The notes beneath the pieces were generated by a model. That model was not told the origin of the DNA, ran no database searches, and saw only the letters and a list, made by a program, of their open reading frames with translations. A DNA stretch of 64,000 bases from NCBI RefSeq assembly GCF_958298935.1, contig NC_084922.1, positions 11,224,501 through 11,288,500 of the forward strand, in the 5' to 3' direction. Positions 20,299-31,204 of the stretch are shown here, piece after piece; position 1 is the first letter of the stretch; each line of letters opens with the position of its first letter. This DNA is from Phragmites australis (taxonomy: Eukaryota; Streptophyta; Magnoliopsida; Poales; Poaceae). The position numbers were made by a program, and so were the translations under genes.

Positions 20299-22266
20299 GA
20301 AATAAGTCTATTTTACTCTTCAAACTATCACGTTTATCCGAATAACCTCTGAACTTTTAAATCGTCTATTTTACTCTCCCGAACTATCAATACCATCTAT
20401 TTTACCCCGGAGTGGTTTTTCTCGGTAGTTTTGATAACGTGGTGGCGGTTTCGCCACGTGGCAGTCCTAGTCAGCGTGCTGGCATCAGCGTTGCACAATA
20501 ATTCAATTTTTCTTTAGAAAAATAATTTATGGAAATAGATTATTCCAAAATAGGATTTATGTTTAGAAAAAAATCCAAAAAATATAAAATAATTTAGATA
20601 AATGTTTTAATATGTTTTTAGATCTGTTTTTATTTCTATAAATATTATTTAATGTTTTTATAGTGTAAAAATTATTCCAAAAATGTTAGAATAAATTTTT
20701 TAATTTGGAAAATAATTTTAGAAAATATAGATTAATTCTGATAAAGTTTAAAAATATTTTATTTGATAAAATAATTCATTTTAATATGTTTTGTTGTATA
20801 TAAAATTAGTTTTAATTCTAGAAAAATTAGGTTTAATTCCAGAAAAATAGTTTTTGTTATTTTTAGCCGTAGTTTCCACATCGTTTCTAGCCGTCTAAAA
20901 TTAGTTTAGCCATATTTTTTGACAAATTTTGGGCACATTTGAGCACATTTTGAGCATATTTTGGCACATTTGGACACATTTGGCCATATTTTGGCCACAT
21001 TTTGACACATTTTAGCTACATTTTGGTCACATTTGGATACATTTTGGGCACATTTGGACCCATTTTAAACACATTTTGAGTACATTTTTTATACATTTTT
21101 GCTAAATTTAGGCACAAATATGACCAATATATGGCCAAATATGACAAAAATTCATTTAGCCATACTTTTGTGCATATTTTGGGCATATTTGAGCACATTT
21201 ACCACATTTTGGTCTCATTTGGGCACATTTTGATCATATTTGGCCATATTTTGGTCACATTTGGGCATATTTTGATCATATTTGGGCACATTTTTAGCAT
21301 ATTTGGACATATTTTGGTCACATTTTGGCATATTTGGCCACATTTATGCATATTTTGGGCACATTTAGTCATATTTTAGACATATTTGAGTACATTTTGG
21401 TATATTTGGGCACATTTTGTCATATTTTGTCCAAATATGCCCAAAATATGCTCAAAATGTGCCCAAATATGGCTAAAATGCGGTTAAATATGTCTAAAAT
21501 GTGCCTAAATATGCCCAAAATGTGCCCAAATTTAGCAAATATGTATCAAAAATGTGCTCAAAATGTATTTAAAATGGGTCAAAATGTGCCCAAAATGTAC
21601 CCAAATGTGACCAAAATATGGTTAAAATGTGTCAAAGTGTGGCCAAATGTGCCCTAAATGTGTCAAAAAGTACGGCTAAACTAATTTTAAACGGCTAGAA
21701 ATAATGCGAAAACTACGGCTAAAAATGATGAAAACTATTTTTCTAGAATTAAAACTAATTTTATATACCACAAAACATATTAAAAGCATTTATTTTGTCA
21801 AATAAAATATTTTTAAACTTTATCAGAATTAATCTATATTTTCTAAAACTATTTTCCAAATTAAAACATTTATTGTAACATTTTTGGAATAATTCTAAAC
21901 TAGAAAAACATTAAATAATATTTATAGAAATAAAAATAGAGCTAAAATCATATTAAAACATTTATTTAAATCATTTTATATTTTTTGGATGTTTTTCTAA
22001 ACATAAAACCTATTTTTCAGAATAATCTATTTTCATGAATTATTTTTCTTAAAAAAAATCGAATTACTGTTCAACACTGATGTCAGCACGCTGACTAGGA
22101 CTGTCACGTGGCGAAACCACCACCACGCCATCAAAACCACCGAAAAAACTATTCCGGGGGTAAAATAGACGGTATTGATAGTTCGAGGGAGTAAAATGGA
22201 TGGTTTAAAAGTTTAGGGTTATCCGGACAAACGTGATAGTTCGAGAGAGTAAAATGGACTTATTCC
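20299..22266. mobile_element. Foldback MULE-like element (1.97 kb near-complete inverted repeat)
   Basis: The left end (from 20299: GAAATAAGTCTATTTTACTC, then AACTATCACGTTTATCCG) is the reverse complement of the right end (to 22266: ATCCGGACAAACGTGATAGT ... GACTTATTCC). Complementarity continues through about 600 bp of each arm, including GTGGCGAAACC-type and AGTCAGCGTGCTG-type segments. The flanks TTTAAATTA (20290-20298) and ATTAAATTA (22267-22275) match at 8 of 9 bases, the length made by Mutator-like transposases. There is no transposase gene. The centre is a tandem array (20930-21670). Open frames inside read as FGHIL repeats and are artefacts of the array. Confidence 0.85.
20930..21670. 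repeat. Central low-complexity array that reverses polarity
   Basis: A degenerate 11-13 bp unit like CACATTTTGGG runs from about 20930 to 21425. From there its reverse complement (CCCAAAATGTG) runs to about 21670. The two halves are unequal (about 495 and 245 bp). The array forms the loop-proximal part of the foldback element. Confidence 0.8.
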
Positions 22267-22364
22267 ATTAAATTATGATGTGTTTAACTGCAAGTCATAA
22301 CACGATTTGTGCTTAAGCAATGATCATCTACCGGAACTCCATGGGAGAGGTATGAAATCTTAGG

Positions 22365-22486
22365 CTCCTTTGTTCACAGGATTTCGAAAGGAAAAACATA
22401 GGAATTGGCAATCCTCTGAACGGGCACTGTATAGCCCTTTTGTTCTTAGGATTGAGGCACAGGAAATTTGAAGGAAAAATTCCTAA
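22365..22486. repeat. Left part of a possible MITE interrupted by a solo LTR
   Basis: GGCTCCTTTGTTCACAGGAT and the following AGGAAAAACATAGGAATTGG resemble a common grass MITE end. Related A/T-rich sequence with repeated TTCCTATTCCTAT continues after the LTR at 24057-24390, but no clean matching terminus was found. Tentative. Confidence 0.35.
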
Positions 22487-22759
22487 GCAACTGTCGGTGT
22501 ATCAGGAACCGGGGGTCCCTAAGTCCCGAGACCAGGTCGGCCGTCCGCCACGTGTCACTATCTCGCGAAGTCCTTCCTGCAGGATGAGGAAAATCTAAGT
22601 TCCGGGAGAAGGTGCTCGGGACCACAGTCTCTGGTTCCCGAGCACCCCCGTTCCCTGATGACCCGCAGAGTCCAAGTACCGGGAAGAAAGTGCTCGGGAA
22701 GGTGCCCGCTCGCCCCCGAGTACCATAGTCCCCCGATGGGCCAAACAACCAAGTACTCG

Positions 22760-23045
22760 GGAGAGAGTGCTCGGGGTTGCACGTGGCATCCCCCGAGCAC
22801 TCGGTTCCCCGAAGGATCTACAGAAGGGCTTGGGAGAGAGTGCTCGGGGCTGCACGTGGCAGCCCCCGAGGACTTGGTTCCCCGAAGGTTCTACAGGAGG
22901 GCTTGGGAGAGAATGCTCGGGGCTGCACGTGGCAGCCCCTGAGCACTCGGTTCCCCGAAGGTTCTACAGGAGTGCTCGGGAGAGAGTGCTCGGGGCTGCA
23001 CGTGGCAGCCCTCGAGCACTCGGTTCCCCGAAGGTTCGCGCAAGA
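22760..23045 (+). repeat. 73-bp tandem repeat, four copies, inside the solo LTR
   Basis: GCACGTGGCA recurs at 22779, 22852, 22925 and 22998, exactly 73 bp apart. Each unit holds GAGAGAGTGCTCGGGG, the ACGTG-core box and CTCGGTTCCCCGAAGG. The array lies about 500 bp upstream of the TATA box in the presumed U3. Confidence 0.92.
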
Positions 23046-23525
23046 TCACCCGACGACCCGACGACTCGGAATGACCCATCGGCGAGGTGTCAGCCAGTCA
23101 AAGGTCCGAAGCTGCATTTAATGGGCATGCGCGGCCTGACATCCTGACATTCCCAACTGCCCACGCCGCAGTGTCAGTCCCTGCCATGCTTTGGCAGAGG
23201 GGCGTGGGTCCATTAATTGCACGGGTCCCGTCCTGTATCATCCGGGGTATCTCTGGATAACGTTGCCAGGATCAAAGCATTCCGCCTGCCACCCTGCCCT
23301 GACAGAAGAACAAGACAGGGTGGGCGCGCCGGGTGCCTCTGTGGCCGCCCGGTGGGCCCTCTCAACGGCGCCAAGACGTCCACAGTAACGGGTGGTCGGA
23401 TGCGCACCGCGTTTTTCCACCGCCCGTGTCACTTCGCCCGGACGGAATGATGACGCCTTTCTCCGTGGCGTATTGGAACTCGCGCCCCCACTTTCCCATT
23501 TGGGGTAAGTCGAGGTCAGCGTGTG

Positions 23526-23532
23526 TATAAAA
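23526..23532 (+). promoter_or_regulatory. TATA box of the solo LTR promoter
   Basis: TATAAAA followed by GGAAGGGA inside the LTR, in the position of a U3 promoter; transcription would start about 30 bp downstream. Confidence 0.6.
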
Positions 23533-24413
23533 GGAAGGGATGGATAACACAGGAAGACAGACCTGAGAAACCGAGATAGAACCACAGGAAGACAGGCCCA
23601 AAAAGAAACCCAACACTCTCGAAGAACTCTCGAAGACACGCCCGGAAGACTCTGAGAAACCGAGATAGAATAACCTAGATCGATCCGAGATCGAGTAACC
23701 TGAGACGAAGAACACCACAAGCAAGCTCGAGTAGAGCTAGAGCAAGGGAGCCTCAAGCTCTCTGTTAGCCATACACCCTTGTAACCAGACACATCCTTGA
23801 AGGATTCCCTTCAAGGAAGTATATTGCATCCACACAGGAGTAGGGTATTACGCCCCCGTGCGGCCCGAACCTGTCTAAACTCCGGTGCATTTATTTCTTT
23901 TTGCACTAGGTCGATCATCCCCCACCACCGACCGTTGCATTTATTTCCGTTTCCATTTATTTTCCCGACGAACTCGTTCAGGATCATCCCCCGGCCGAAT
24001 CTTTAAAAAGGGTCTCTCAGGATCCCTGCGACAGGAGTTCATCCTTCGACAGCAACCGATTTTACAGGAAAAACACAGGAAAGTTGACATCTACTTGGAC
24101 CTCTTTTTTTCTGTCATTGCATAGGACCGAGGCAAATCGCAGACATAACAGAGAGAGATCACACTCACAGAGAAGAAAGCAGGAAAAAATAAGTCAGTTG
24201 ATTAAAAAAGTAAGATACATTCCACTCATAAAATTCCTATATTTTTCCTACACCCTATCCAAACACTCAATCCTACATGATTCTTATATTTTTCAATCCT
24301 CTGGTTTACACATACATTCCTATCATATTTCTGCATTTTTTTCTATTCCTATTCCTATGGTTCCTACACCAAATACAATTTATCAGCCAATTCTAGATAA
24401 AAAAAATATATAA

Positions 24414-25070
24414 GGTGTGTTTGGTAGCTTTACTATCCGGAGCTATCTCACTTGGGCAAGCTTGCTTATTCCAGCAACGGCAAGCTTGCCAATGCTAACC
24501 GTATGGTTTGTATGTTGAGATGGGCTAATCACTTGGTTGTAGTTATAGTTTGCCAAGCTTGCTTTTTGCCGGGTTAGCTAATTACTCACTCCACCTGCGC
24601 ACAAATTTGTTAGCTGCCGTGGAGCGGAGCAATCGATTTCACAGATATCAGATCTAGGGTGAGGAAGAAGGGACATGCTGGTTGTACGACATTTCCCAGA
24701 GAAGTCATGCGTCGTGGTCGATTCTCCGAGACTGGGAGCTGACTTGATTTATGGAGTAGTAGCCGGTAAAGGAGCCAAATTTGCTCGGTGAGGCAGAGGA
24801 AGAGGGCGGCGTGAAGAGCGAGAAAGCAGCGCATAGTTTGAGGTTGCGGAAGAAATCCGTTTTGCGCTCGTTTTTCACGCAAGCACAATTTTGCCATCGA
24901 AGGCGAGCGGAATCGCCTCTCCCTCGGGATCGGCTCTCTCTCGGGACCGAGCTTTTCCCGGCCCGGCAAAGCGAGGTAGCCCTCAAAATCAATAATTTTT
25001 TTACTGCACCAAATGCCCAACCTAGCCCAGCAAGGCTAGATTTTTCTTGCCCAAGATCCAAACGCTCCCA
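24414..25070. mobile_element. PIF/Harbinger-like non-autonomous element (candidate)
   Basis: The ends GGTGTGTTTGG and CCAAACGCTCCCA are imperfect inverted repeats and are flanked on both sides by TAA (24411-24413 and 25071-25073), the 3-bp duplication of PIF/Harbinger elements. The interior is non-coding. It lies just beyond the 3' end of HISN2. Short termini make this tentative. Confidence 0.45.
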
Positions 25071-25124
25071 TAATTCCACGCCAAATAAAAAAGAGCACCA
25101 AACCAAATGTCTGCACGAGCTAAC

Positions 25125-25130
25125 TTTATT
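25125..25130 (-). terminator. Poly(A) signal of HISN2
   Basis: AATAAA on the minus strand, about 185 nt after the HISN2 stop codon. Confidence 0.5.
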
Positions 25131-25314
25131 GGCGATAGGAAAATACAGCAGTCCAAATTGCAATTTCTGCCGTCATCAAGATCACCACACAAATCCATAG
25201 TCGTTTTGTTAGAGAAAGGGGCAGAAAAACATAGCCGCAACTGAAGACAAAACTCTTCCATAGTGCACACTCGGCGCCAATGCTAGTATACTACAGCCTG
25301 TATCTTAGGCATTG

Positions 25315-28300
25315 CTAAGATTTGTTGCGGCCGGCCTTCTCCTCAATACCAGACTGAGGAAACCTCTTCCTGAGGACCTCAAGGACTTCTTCCATCTTCA
25401 CATCCTTGACTCTAAGCAGCACCATTGCGTGGTACAGCAGATCGGCCATCTCTGAAGCTGTACGGGATTTGTCCTCGTTCTCGAGCAGCGTTTGAATTAG
25501 TTCACCAGCTTCTTCGCTGAATGATATGCAAACACATCAGCACCAGTATTAAGGGAGAAATATATCGACGTTCTTGTTGAGAGTGGAACAAGAAAAAGGC
25601 AAATAAAGCATGACAACAACAAAAGGAAAGGTAAGGTATGAAAGATGCATGAGTTGGATCAAAGAATTCGCTATCCCACACTCGTTGACACCATGTCACC
25701 AATCGAGAACATGCACTACTAAACAAATCCTGACACTCAGGTAAATGAATAAGCCCTGTAACTGTCTTGCAAACTTTTTCCTGCCATGCAGACATTGTCT
25801 TGTTAGTTGAGTCAAACCCTATATTTAAGTTATATCCTGCGTACCACCTGTCATTGCTGATTTGTGATGCCAAATTTAAGATGTATAACAAAAACCTTTA
25901 ACGATCATATCCGAAGTTTCAAAGTAGGATGAATAGCAGAAAATTGGACACTAGGTCCAAGTTTCATTTGTGGAGTGTGGGATTGGCAAACTTGTATGCT
26001 CCGAATAACTCTGTCATGGTAATTTTTATTCTGCATGTACATCCTGCCATATGAAATTGCCGAAAGGAGAAGCTAAAAGCCTATAAGGTTAGTAAGGTTG
26101 TTAGGATGTCAGCATATTAAATCGGCATAATTATATTGTCAGACAACTAAGAACAAAACAGACAAGTTAATGATTACAAACAACACTTTTTTATTTGCAA
26201 AATTACTAAGATTCAGTCTACTGAACAGTACTATTAGATACACCATGCAAAAAGTATGACGTGGACCAACAAAGACTTGTTTCCATTTAGAACTAGGAAT
26301 ATGACTACAACATTCTTGTAGTATATGTTTACTCGTCAAAACAGTCACCACACCCTACCCTTACCAGTACCTCCATCAGGCCTACTATAATGGATTTATC
26401 TATTCAGGTCTCCTGTACCAATTAAATCTTATTGTACCAAGTCAATCCATGATCAAATGCAGTACTGTGAAAGCGTAAATAAACATTATATAAAACACGA
26501 GTTAGTTCATGTGTCACCTCTTCTCCCTACTCTCCTCTCATCTAATAAAAACTTCTAAAATTCGAATAATTTACCCACTTTTGCCATCCATCCTCGTCCT
26601 CAATCATTCCCGCCTCGTTACTAGCTACGGATATAAGATCTGTTTTACTAATAAAAATAAATGAAGAAATTAGGAGTAAAACTAGCGGATAATCTCCTCC
26701 TTTTTGCGGATCTCATCTGGAATCAAACTACAGCAATGTTCCCGACGTATTCGTTCGGCGACGCTCCCATGACACATCTATATCTGCATACCTTGAGTTT
26801 GTGCTTGATGTTACCACGTCTAATGTTTGTGTTTTCGTTGCAACGCATGGGTACTTAGCTAGTAAACACAACTGAGGTCATCAAGCTAACTCAATATCTA
26901 ACAAAGACTAAAAGGGCAGATGTAATACAATTTAAGTTTTGGGCTCTAATTCAACATATATCGAATGTAGAAAGTCATATCGGAGAAGAAAAAAAAGCGT
27001 CACATATTAAGTTAATTCAATAGCAGATTTCTCTGGTGAAATACTCCCTCCTGCTACAAACATTTACAGCCGTGGGAAGTGTCCTGTTAAACTTTTTGAC
27101 CCTTGATGGGCAGTATATTTTTGAATGTTTAGATTGGCCACATAAATATGATAAGGGCCTATTTACTTTCCTTACAAACAACTTCTGTAATGGCTCCATT
27201 TCATAACAAAAACCACAGGTCAAATTGCATCTCAGAAACTCTCAACAGTTAAAAATGAAGTATATGACCTAATGGCATAGAGGAGTAGACATGGGGCATG
27301 CCAAAAACTATAAACTATCTAAGAACTTGACAACAAGCATACACAAGCACAAATTGCCATCCCATCAATCACCCATATGGACAGCTCAAGATGACATATA
27401 TAGCGTAAAAGAATAAGGATAGCAACAAATTCATGATTCTATCCTAAAAATGCACAACTTATAAGGCTAAAAGAAAGAGAAAATTTTGTTCAAAAAAATG
27501 AAAGAGAACACTCTATGATTTTCTATTTGTTGTCTTGACCATTCAAATCATTGACAGTTATTATCATGCAGTATCAGGAATTCAGAATAAGCATAACATC
27601 ACATACTGTATTTTTGAGCAAAGCAGCTGGTTATCAAGCAGTAGTTTTTTCGTCCATGATGGCTTGCCACTTCCTTCAGTAACTGTCTCCTCCTGCCGTC
27701 TACTAATTGTATCTTCAAGCGAGTATAGAGTTGTGGTAACCTGCCTATCTTGATTGGGCTGTGAAGGGAAATCACATTTTAATCACAAGTGGAAGTCTAA
27801 CTACAGGAAAGGGTAACTCAAGAATGGGTACCTTCGAACCTTGTAGAGCATCATAAACTGAAGTATAATAGCATGTTTCTGCTCCTGTATGGCAGGTAGG
27901 TCCATCTGGCTTTCCTAGGTATATTATCTAAATTGTGTGAAAAACAAAACAACCGCCCAATTAGCACCCACAGAAGCCAAATTTAAAGCTTGATGCACAA
28001 TGCAGAATATGCTTACAGAATCACAGTCACAGTCCAGGAAAATGTCATGCACATTGATGAAGTTCATGGACGTCTCTCCTTTCGTCCACAAGGAAGACCG
28101 TGAGCGGCTAAAGAATGTAGCTTTCCTGGTTGATATAGTTTTTGCAAGGGCTTCTCTGTTAGCAAAACCCTGCATAAGAATGGCTCCAGTATCCACATTT
28201 TGCGCAATAGCAACAGCCAACCCTTTGCTGTCCCACTTCACACTGTCTAGTAATGTGTCAACCTAAATATTTTTCCAGGACAATAATGAACTTCAGTTAG

Positions 28301-30754
28301 ATGTTAATGAGAGTTTAAACTCTATGTTAAGAATAACAGTATCATAAACAAACATTCTCCTTCCGTTTTTTTTCTACGCAAAACTGTGGGGGAGTTCCCC
28401 ACAGTAACATTCTCCTTCCGTTGATAACTGTAAGATGCAAAGTTGTAGCCATGCTACTGCGAAAACATGAATTAGCTATGTCCGTACTACCTCAGAGTCT
28501 ACAATGGAAAGATATTTATATTCATATTAAAAAAGTTAAGAGGAATATATCTGCATGTACAAGGAAAAACATAGATGGACCTTAAACCCATCAAATAATA
28601 CAGGATATCACTACCCAAACAAATTAAAACCACTTCACCAGTGTTCATATGTTTTAGCATGCGAATAGCACGGTGGTAACACCTCCAGATGTGAGGCTAC
28701 CAACCAGGGCTCGAACCCTGGTTCTCGCAAAAAAAAGGCCCCTTGTTGTGTGTTCCTCGTGGTCGTGGCACGGTCGCTCAGCGGTAGCGTGTAGATTGTA
28801 GCCGGCTTTCAGGGCCTTTTCTCGACCTTAATGCAATGCCTTCGGGATGTCTCTCCCTTTGGGTCAAATTTTTTTTCATATGTTTTAGAAAATGTATCTT
28901 AAGAAAGTATATTTTGTCAGAAAGTGTATCTTTTTTTTAAATGGAATAGCAAATTCCGTTAAACCTGTGCCGCTTAATCGCTGGCAACCAAGTCCTGAAT
29001 ACAAGACGGAAGGTCATTCACAAGCAAATTTGCCTCCGCAAGACACTTACAACCCAACACAGCTAAAGTATGCCCCACTTAATATCTAAAGATAGGCATC
29101 AAATGGCAAGTCCAACATTTTGATTTCCTTAATTCCTCTAATGATGGATAAATTAGCTCCAAAGCACTGCAGAAGTCTCACTTTTGTGAAAAAACACTAG
29201 CTATGGAGGCAAATCTCCCAAAAAAAAGGAAACATTTAACTCGTTGAAATAATAATGATAATTTCATTACAATGCATTATGCCATAGACTACTATCATAC
29301 CAAGTCTCCAACACTGCTAGTTTTAGAAATGCATATATATTCTAATAGCTATAAATGATGAGGCAATGTATAAAGTAGGATAAATTAGGGACTATGAGCA
29401 TGTACTTCAACTTTTAATACACTATATTGATGAATGCATATCAACACAGAAAAAAAAAATGGAAGATTTGCCACTCCGCTGTCTCACTAACACAAGGCCC
29501 CTACGATCCATATGTCAGTGAGATACCAAGTAGAAACTCCTTAAGTGTCAAAGAACAAGAGGCAAATCCTCAAAATTCCCATGCAAAAATGCGGCTCCAA
29601 ATTTTTTGAGCCAAAAATTCAGGTGGGTACATTTAGTAGACAAATTAAATCCATCAGACATGAAAATTATTTGATTACATGCCACCCAAGAATGTATAGA
29701 AAAAAATACAGATATAAAAATAGAGATATAAAATATATGGATCTAACTGGGTGAAGAAATATGTGGACCCCAATAACACCGTCCAATAAAGGACAATATG
29801 AAGTAAGAAATACTGACATTACATTTTCCAAAAAAAAAAGATTTATTATCTAATACAGAAGCTTGAAAGAGAAATAGCCAGTCATTCAATAATAAGTTCA
29901 GCAGATAATTGTGCCTGCCAATCATATCACTAGAGTGTTGTAGAATGTCGCCACTAATCGACAGGCTAGGGCGCTAGACGACATAACAGGGCTGATTGGT
30001 GCTTCAACAGAAAATGAAACTGATTTGCATTGCTTCCTACGTCCCAATAAAAACTTGGTAATGATGAATGACTTCGTTTGATTAATGCTTTCCACTTGGT
30101 AGTGCATAACATCAATATAAATGTGCATATAATTGTATGGAAACTCCATTGTACATCTAGAAAAGTTGGCTGTAAGCATGCACTAGCACCATCATTTCAA
30201 AAAATACTACCATTGCATACCATCTTATTTGCATCAACAAAGTAAGCTACCAAATTCGAGAGCCAGCCGTTAACAAATAGACTCGACTAACAACAGGAAA
30301 TCCCATTGCCGTACCTCTCCATGGATGCATGGAATAAGATGTAGTTTTGCAGGAAACTAGCTGTGAACCGTCATCTAGGGGCTTGTATCCGACATGTGGT
30401 TGGCAGTTGCTACGCTCATCAAGCACTAGAAAGGTTGTGAACGGATTGCAAGCTTACAGCCCGCCCCGATCCCCCCAAACCGATTTCGCGGTAAGGCAAT
30501 AAGATGCAAGTAGGTTAAAAAAAACAAACCATGGGGTCTACGGAGACAGATCCTAGCGGCGACCGCGCGGGGCTCGCCGCGACGGAGACCACCGGGAACG
30601 GCTTCCTGAGCCGCCACCCCGGGGGCGCCGCGATGGCTGCGCGAAGGTTGGGAGGGCCAAGCCGGGAGCAGCAGACGAAGACGCGGGTCGCTGAGAAGGA
30701 CGAGGAGGAAGAGGCGGGGGCGCGAGTAGTAGCGGCCGCCGGAGCCGCCGCCAT
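25315..30754 (-). CDS. HISN2: Histidine biosynthesis bifunctional protein (PRA-PH / PRA-CH), chloroplastic
   Basis: Five exons: 30754-30530, 28262-28017, 27927-27832, 27758-27607 and 25516-25315. All junctions are GT-AG and the total is 306 codons plus stop. Residues 1 to about 60 are Ala/Ser/Arg-rich, as in a plastid transit peptide. The cyclohydrolase domain follows (VKWDSKGLAVAIAQNVDTGA, FFSRSRSSLWTKGETS). Its metal and zinc ligands are visible in DCDCDS and GPTCHTGAETCYY. The C-terminal pyrophosphohydrolase domain runs from KPSWTKKLLLDNQLLCSKI through ASEMADLLYHAMVLL. The enzyme converts phosphoribosyl-ATP to phosphoribosyl-AMP and then opens the purine ring, steps 2 and 3 of histidine synthesis. 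Introns 1 and 4 exceed 2 kb and hold transposons. Residue 240, spanning the exon 4/5 junction, reads His in KI-H-EE where Arg is usual. Confidence 0.93.
26480..26862 (+). mobile_element. Helitron-like non-autonomous element in HISN2 intron 4
   Basis: About 380 bp, similar along its whole length to the element at 36210-36561 in opposite orientation. Both begin near AAAACACGAGTTAGTTC and end in GTTGCAACGCATGGGTACTT-type sequence followed by AGCTAG. The 3' end has a short palindrome CGTTGCAACG and terminates CTAG before T, as Helitrons do. No terminal inverted repeats or target duplication are seen. The left boundary is approximate. Confidence 0.55.
28368..28405 (-). mobile_element. 38-bp retroposed insertion with 17-bp target duplication
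   Basis: AACATTCTCCTTCCGTT occurs exactly at 28351-28367 and 28406-28422. The 38 bp between reads, on the minus strand, as a hairpin (ACTGTGGGG ... CCCCACAGT), a short linker TTTGCGTAG and an A tract. A 17-bp duplication plus a terminal A tract marks a severely 5'-truncated non-LTR retroposition in HISN2 intron 1. Confidence 0.75.
28658..28874 (+). mobile_element. tRNA-derived SINE with 14-bp target duplication
   Basis: TTCATATGTTTTAG at 28644-28657 and 28875-28888 is an exact 14-bp duplication. The 217-bp body starts CATGCGAATAGCACGGTGGT (box A-like TAGCACGGTGG), has a box B-like GGGCTCGAACCC at 28707-28718, and ends in a T tract, as several plant SINE families do. It lies in HISN2 intron 1, antisense to the gene. 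Confidence 0.85.
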
Positions 30755-30958
30755 CGGAGCCCGAGCGTGACGTAACCTGGTGACTCGTGAGTCAGCGAGT
30801 CGCTAGAGAAGCTTGATCAGGTCGCCGGCTTGCGGGCCTGGGGCTCGATTGCTTGAAGCCCGGTAGGATTGTCTGGATGGGTTGGGCCCAGCCCACTAAT
30901 CAAAGGCCGACACTATCCCTGGAAGAAAAAAGAGAGTCAAAAGGCTGAACAAATTTAA

Positions 30959-31201
30959 AGGCTGTTTGTTTCTGGCTGTTTTTGTTTTTGTCAGAAGCTC
31001 ATAAATTAAAAGCTTAAATAAATATGTTGATTGAATAGTGATTTTTGGAGAAGTCAGAAGATTGTTTCTGAAAAAATAAACTAGAAACTGAAAAACACGC
31101 TGAGAGTAGCTTTTCTGAGAAGTAAAGTATTGAGAAGCCAAAAAAGCTAAAAACACAACTTTATAGAGAAGCCAGAAGTGGAAGTTCAAATAAACAGGTC
31201 C
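30959..31201. mobile_element. MITE (TAA duplication, 243 bp)
   Basis: Flanked by TAA (30956-30958 and 31202-31204). The ends AGGCTGTTTGTTTC and AAATAAACAGGTCC are imperfect inverted repeats. The interior is A-rich and non-coding, with many AGAAGC/GCTTCT segments. It lies 205 bp upstream of the HISN2 start. Confidence 0.6.
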
Positions 31202-31204
31202 TAA

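Larger units (their letters stand above)
22492..24051 (+). mobile_element. Solo LTR of a second gypsy-type family
   Basis: It runs TGTCGGTGTATCAGGAACCG ... TTCATCCTTCGACA, flanked by a perfect 5-bp duplication GCAAC (22487-22491 and 24052-24056). A TATAAAA box (23526-23532) inside fits the U3 promoter. The start and end resemble the nested-element LTR (same TGTCGGTG and ...CGACA termini), but length (1560 bp) and interior differ, so it is a related but separate family. It carries a 73-bp tandem array. Confidence 0.92.

Noticed and set aside
21131..21657. Open frames of 82 and 110 codons reading as FGHIL repeats
   Set aside because: They are translations of a short tandem DNA repeat in the foldback element and have no protein-like composition.
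22779..23000. CRISPR-like regular repeats (73 bp)
   Set aside because: The units are contiguous without unique spacers, inside a plant LTR.
24781..25200. 139-codon plus frame and overlapping minus frames near the HISN2 3' end
   Set aside because: They cross the boundary of a TAA-flanked non-coding element and show no domain.
28658..28874. Possible tRNA gene
   Set aside because: It has box A and box B-like sequence but no cloverleaf that I can fold, and it is bounded by a 14-bp target duplication, so it is a SINE.
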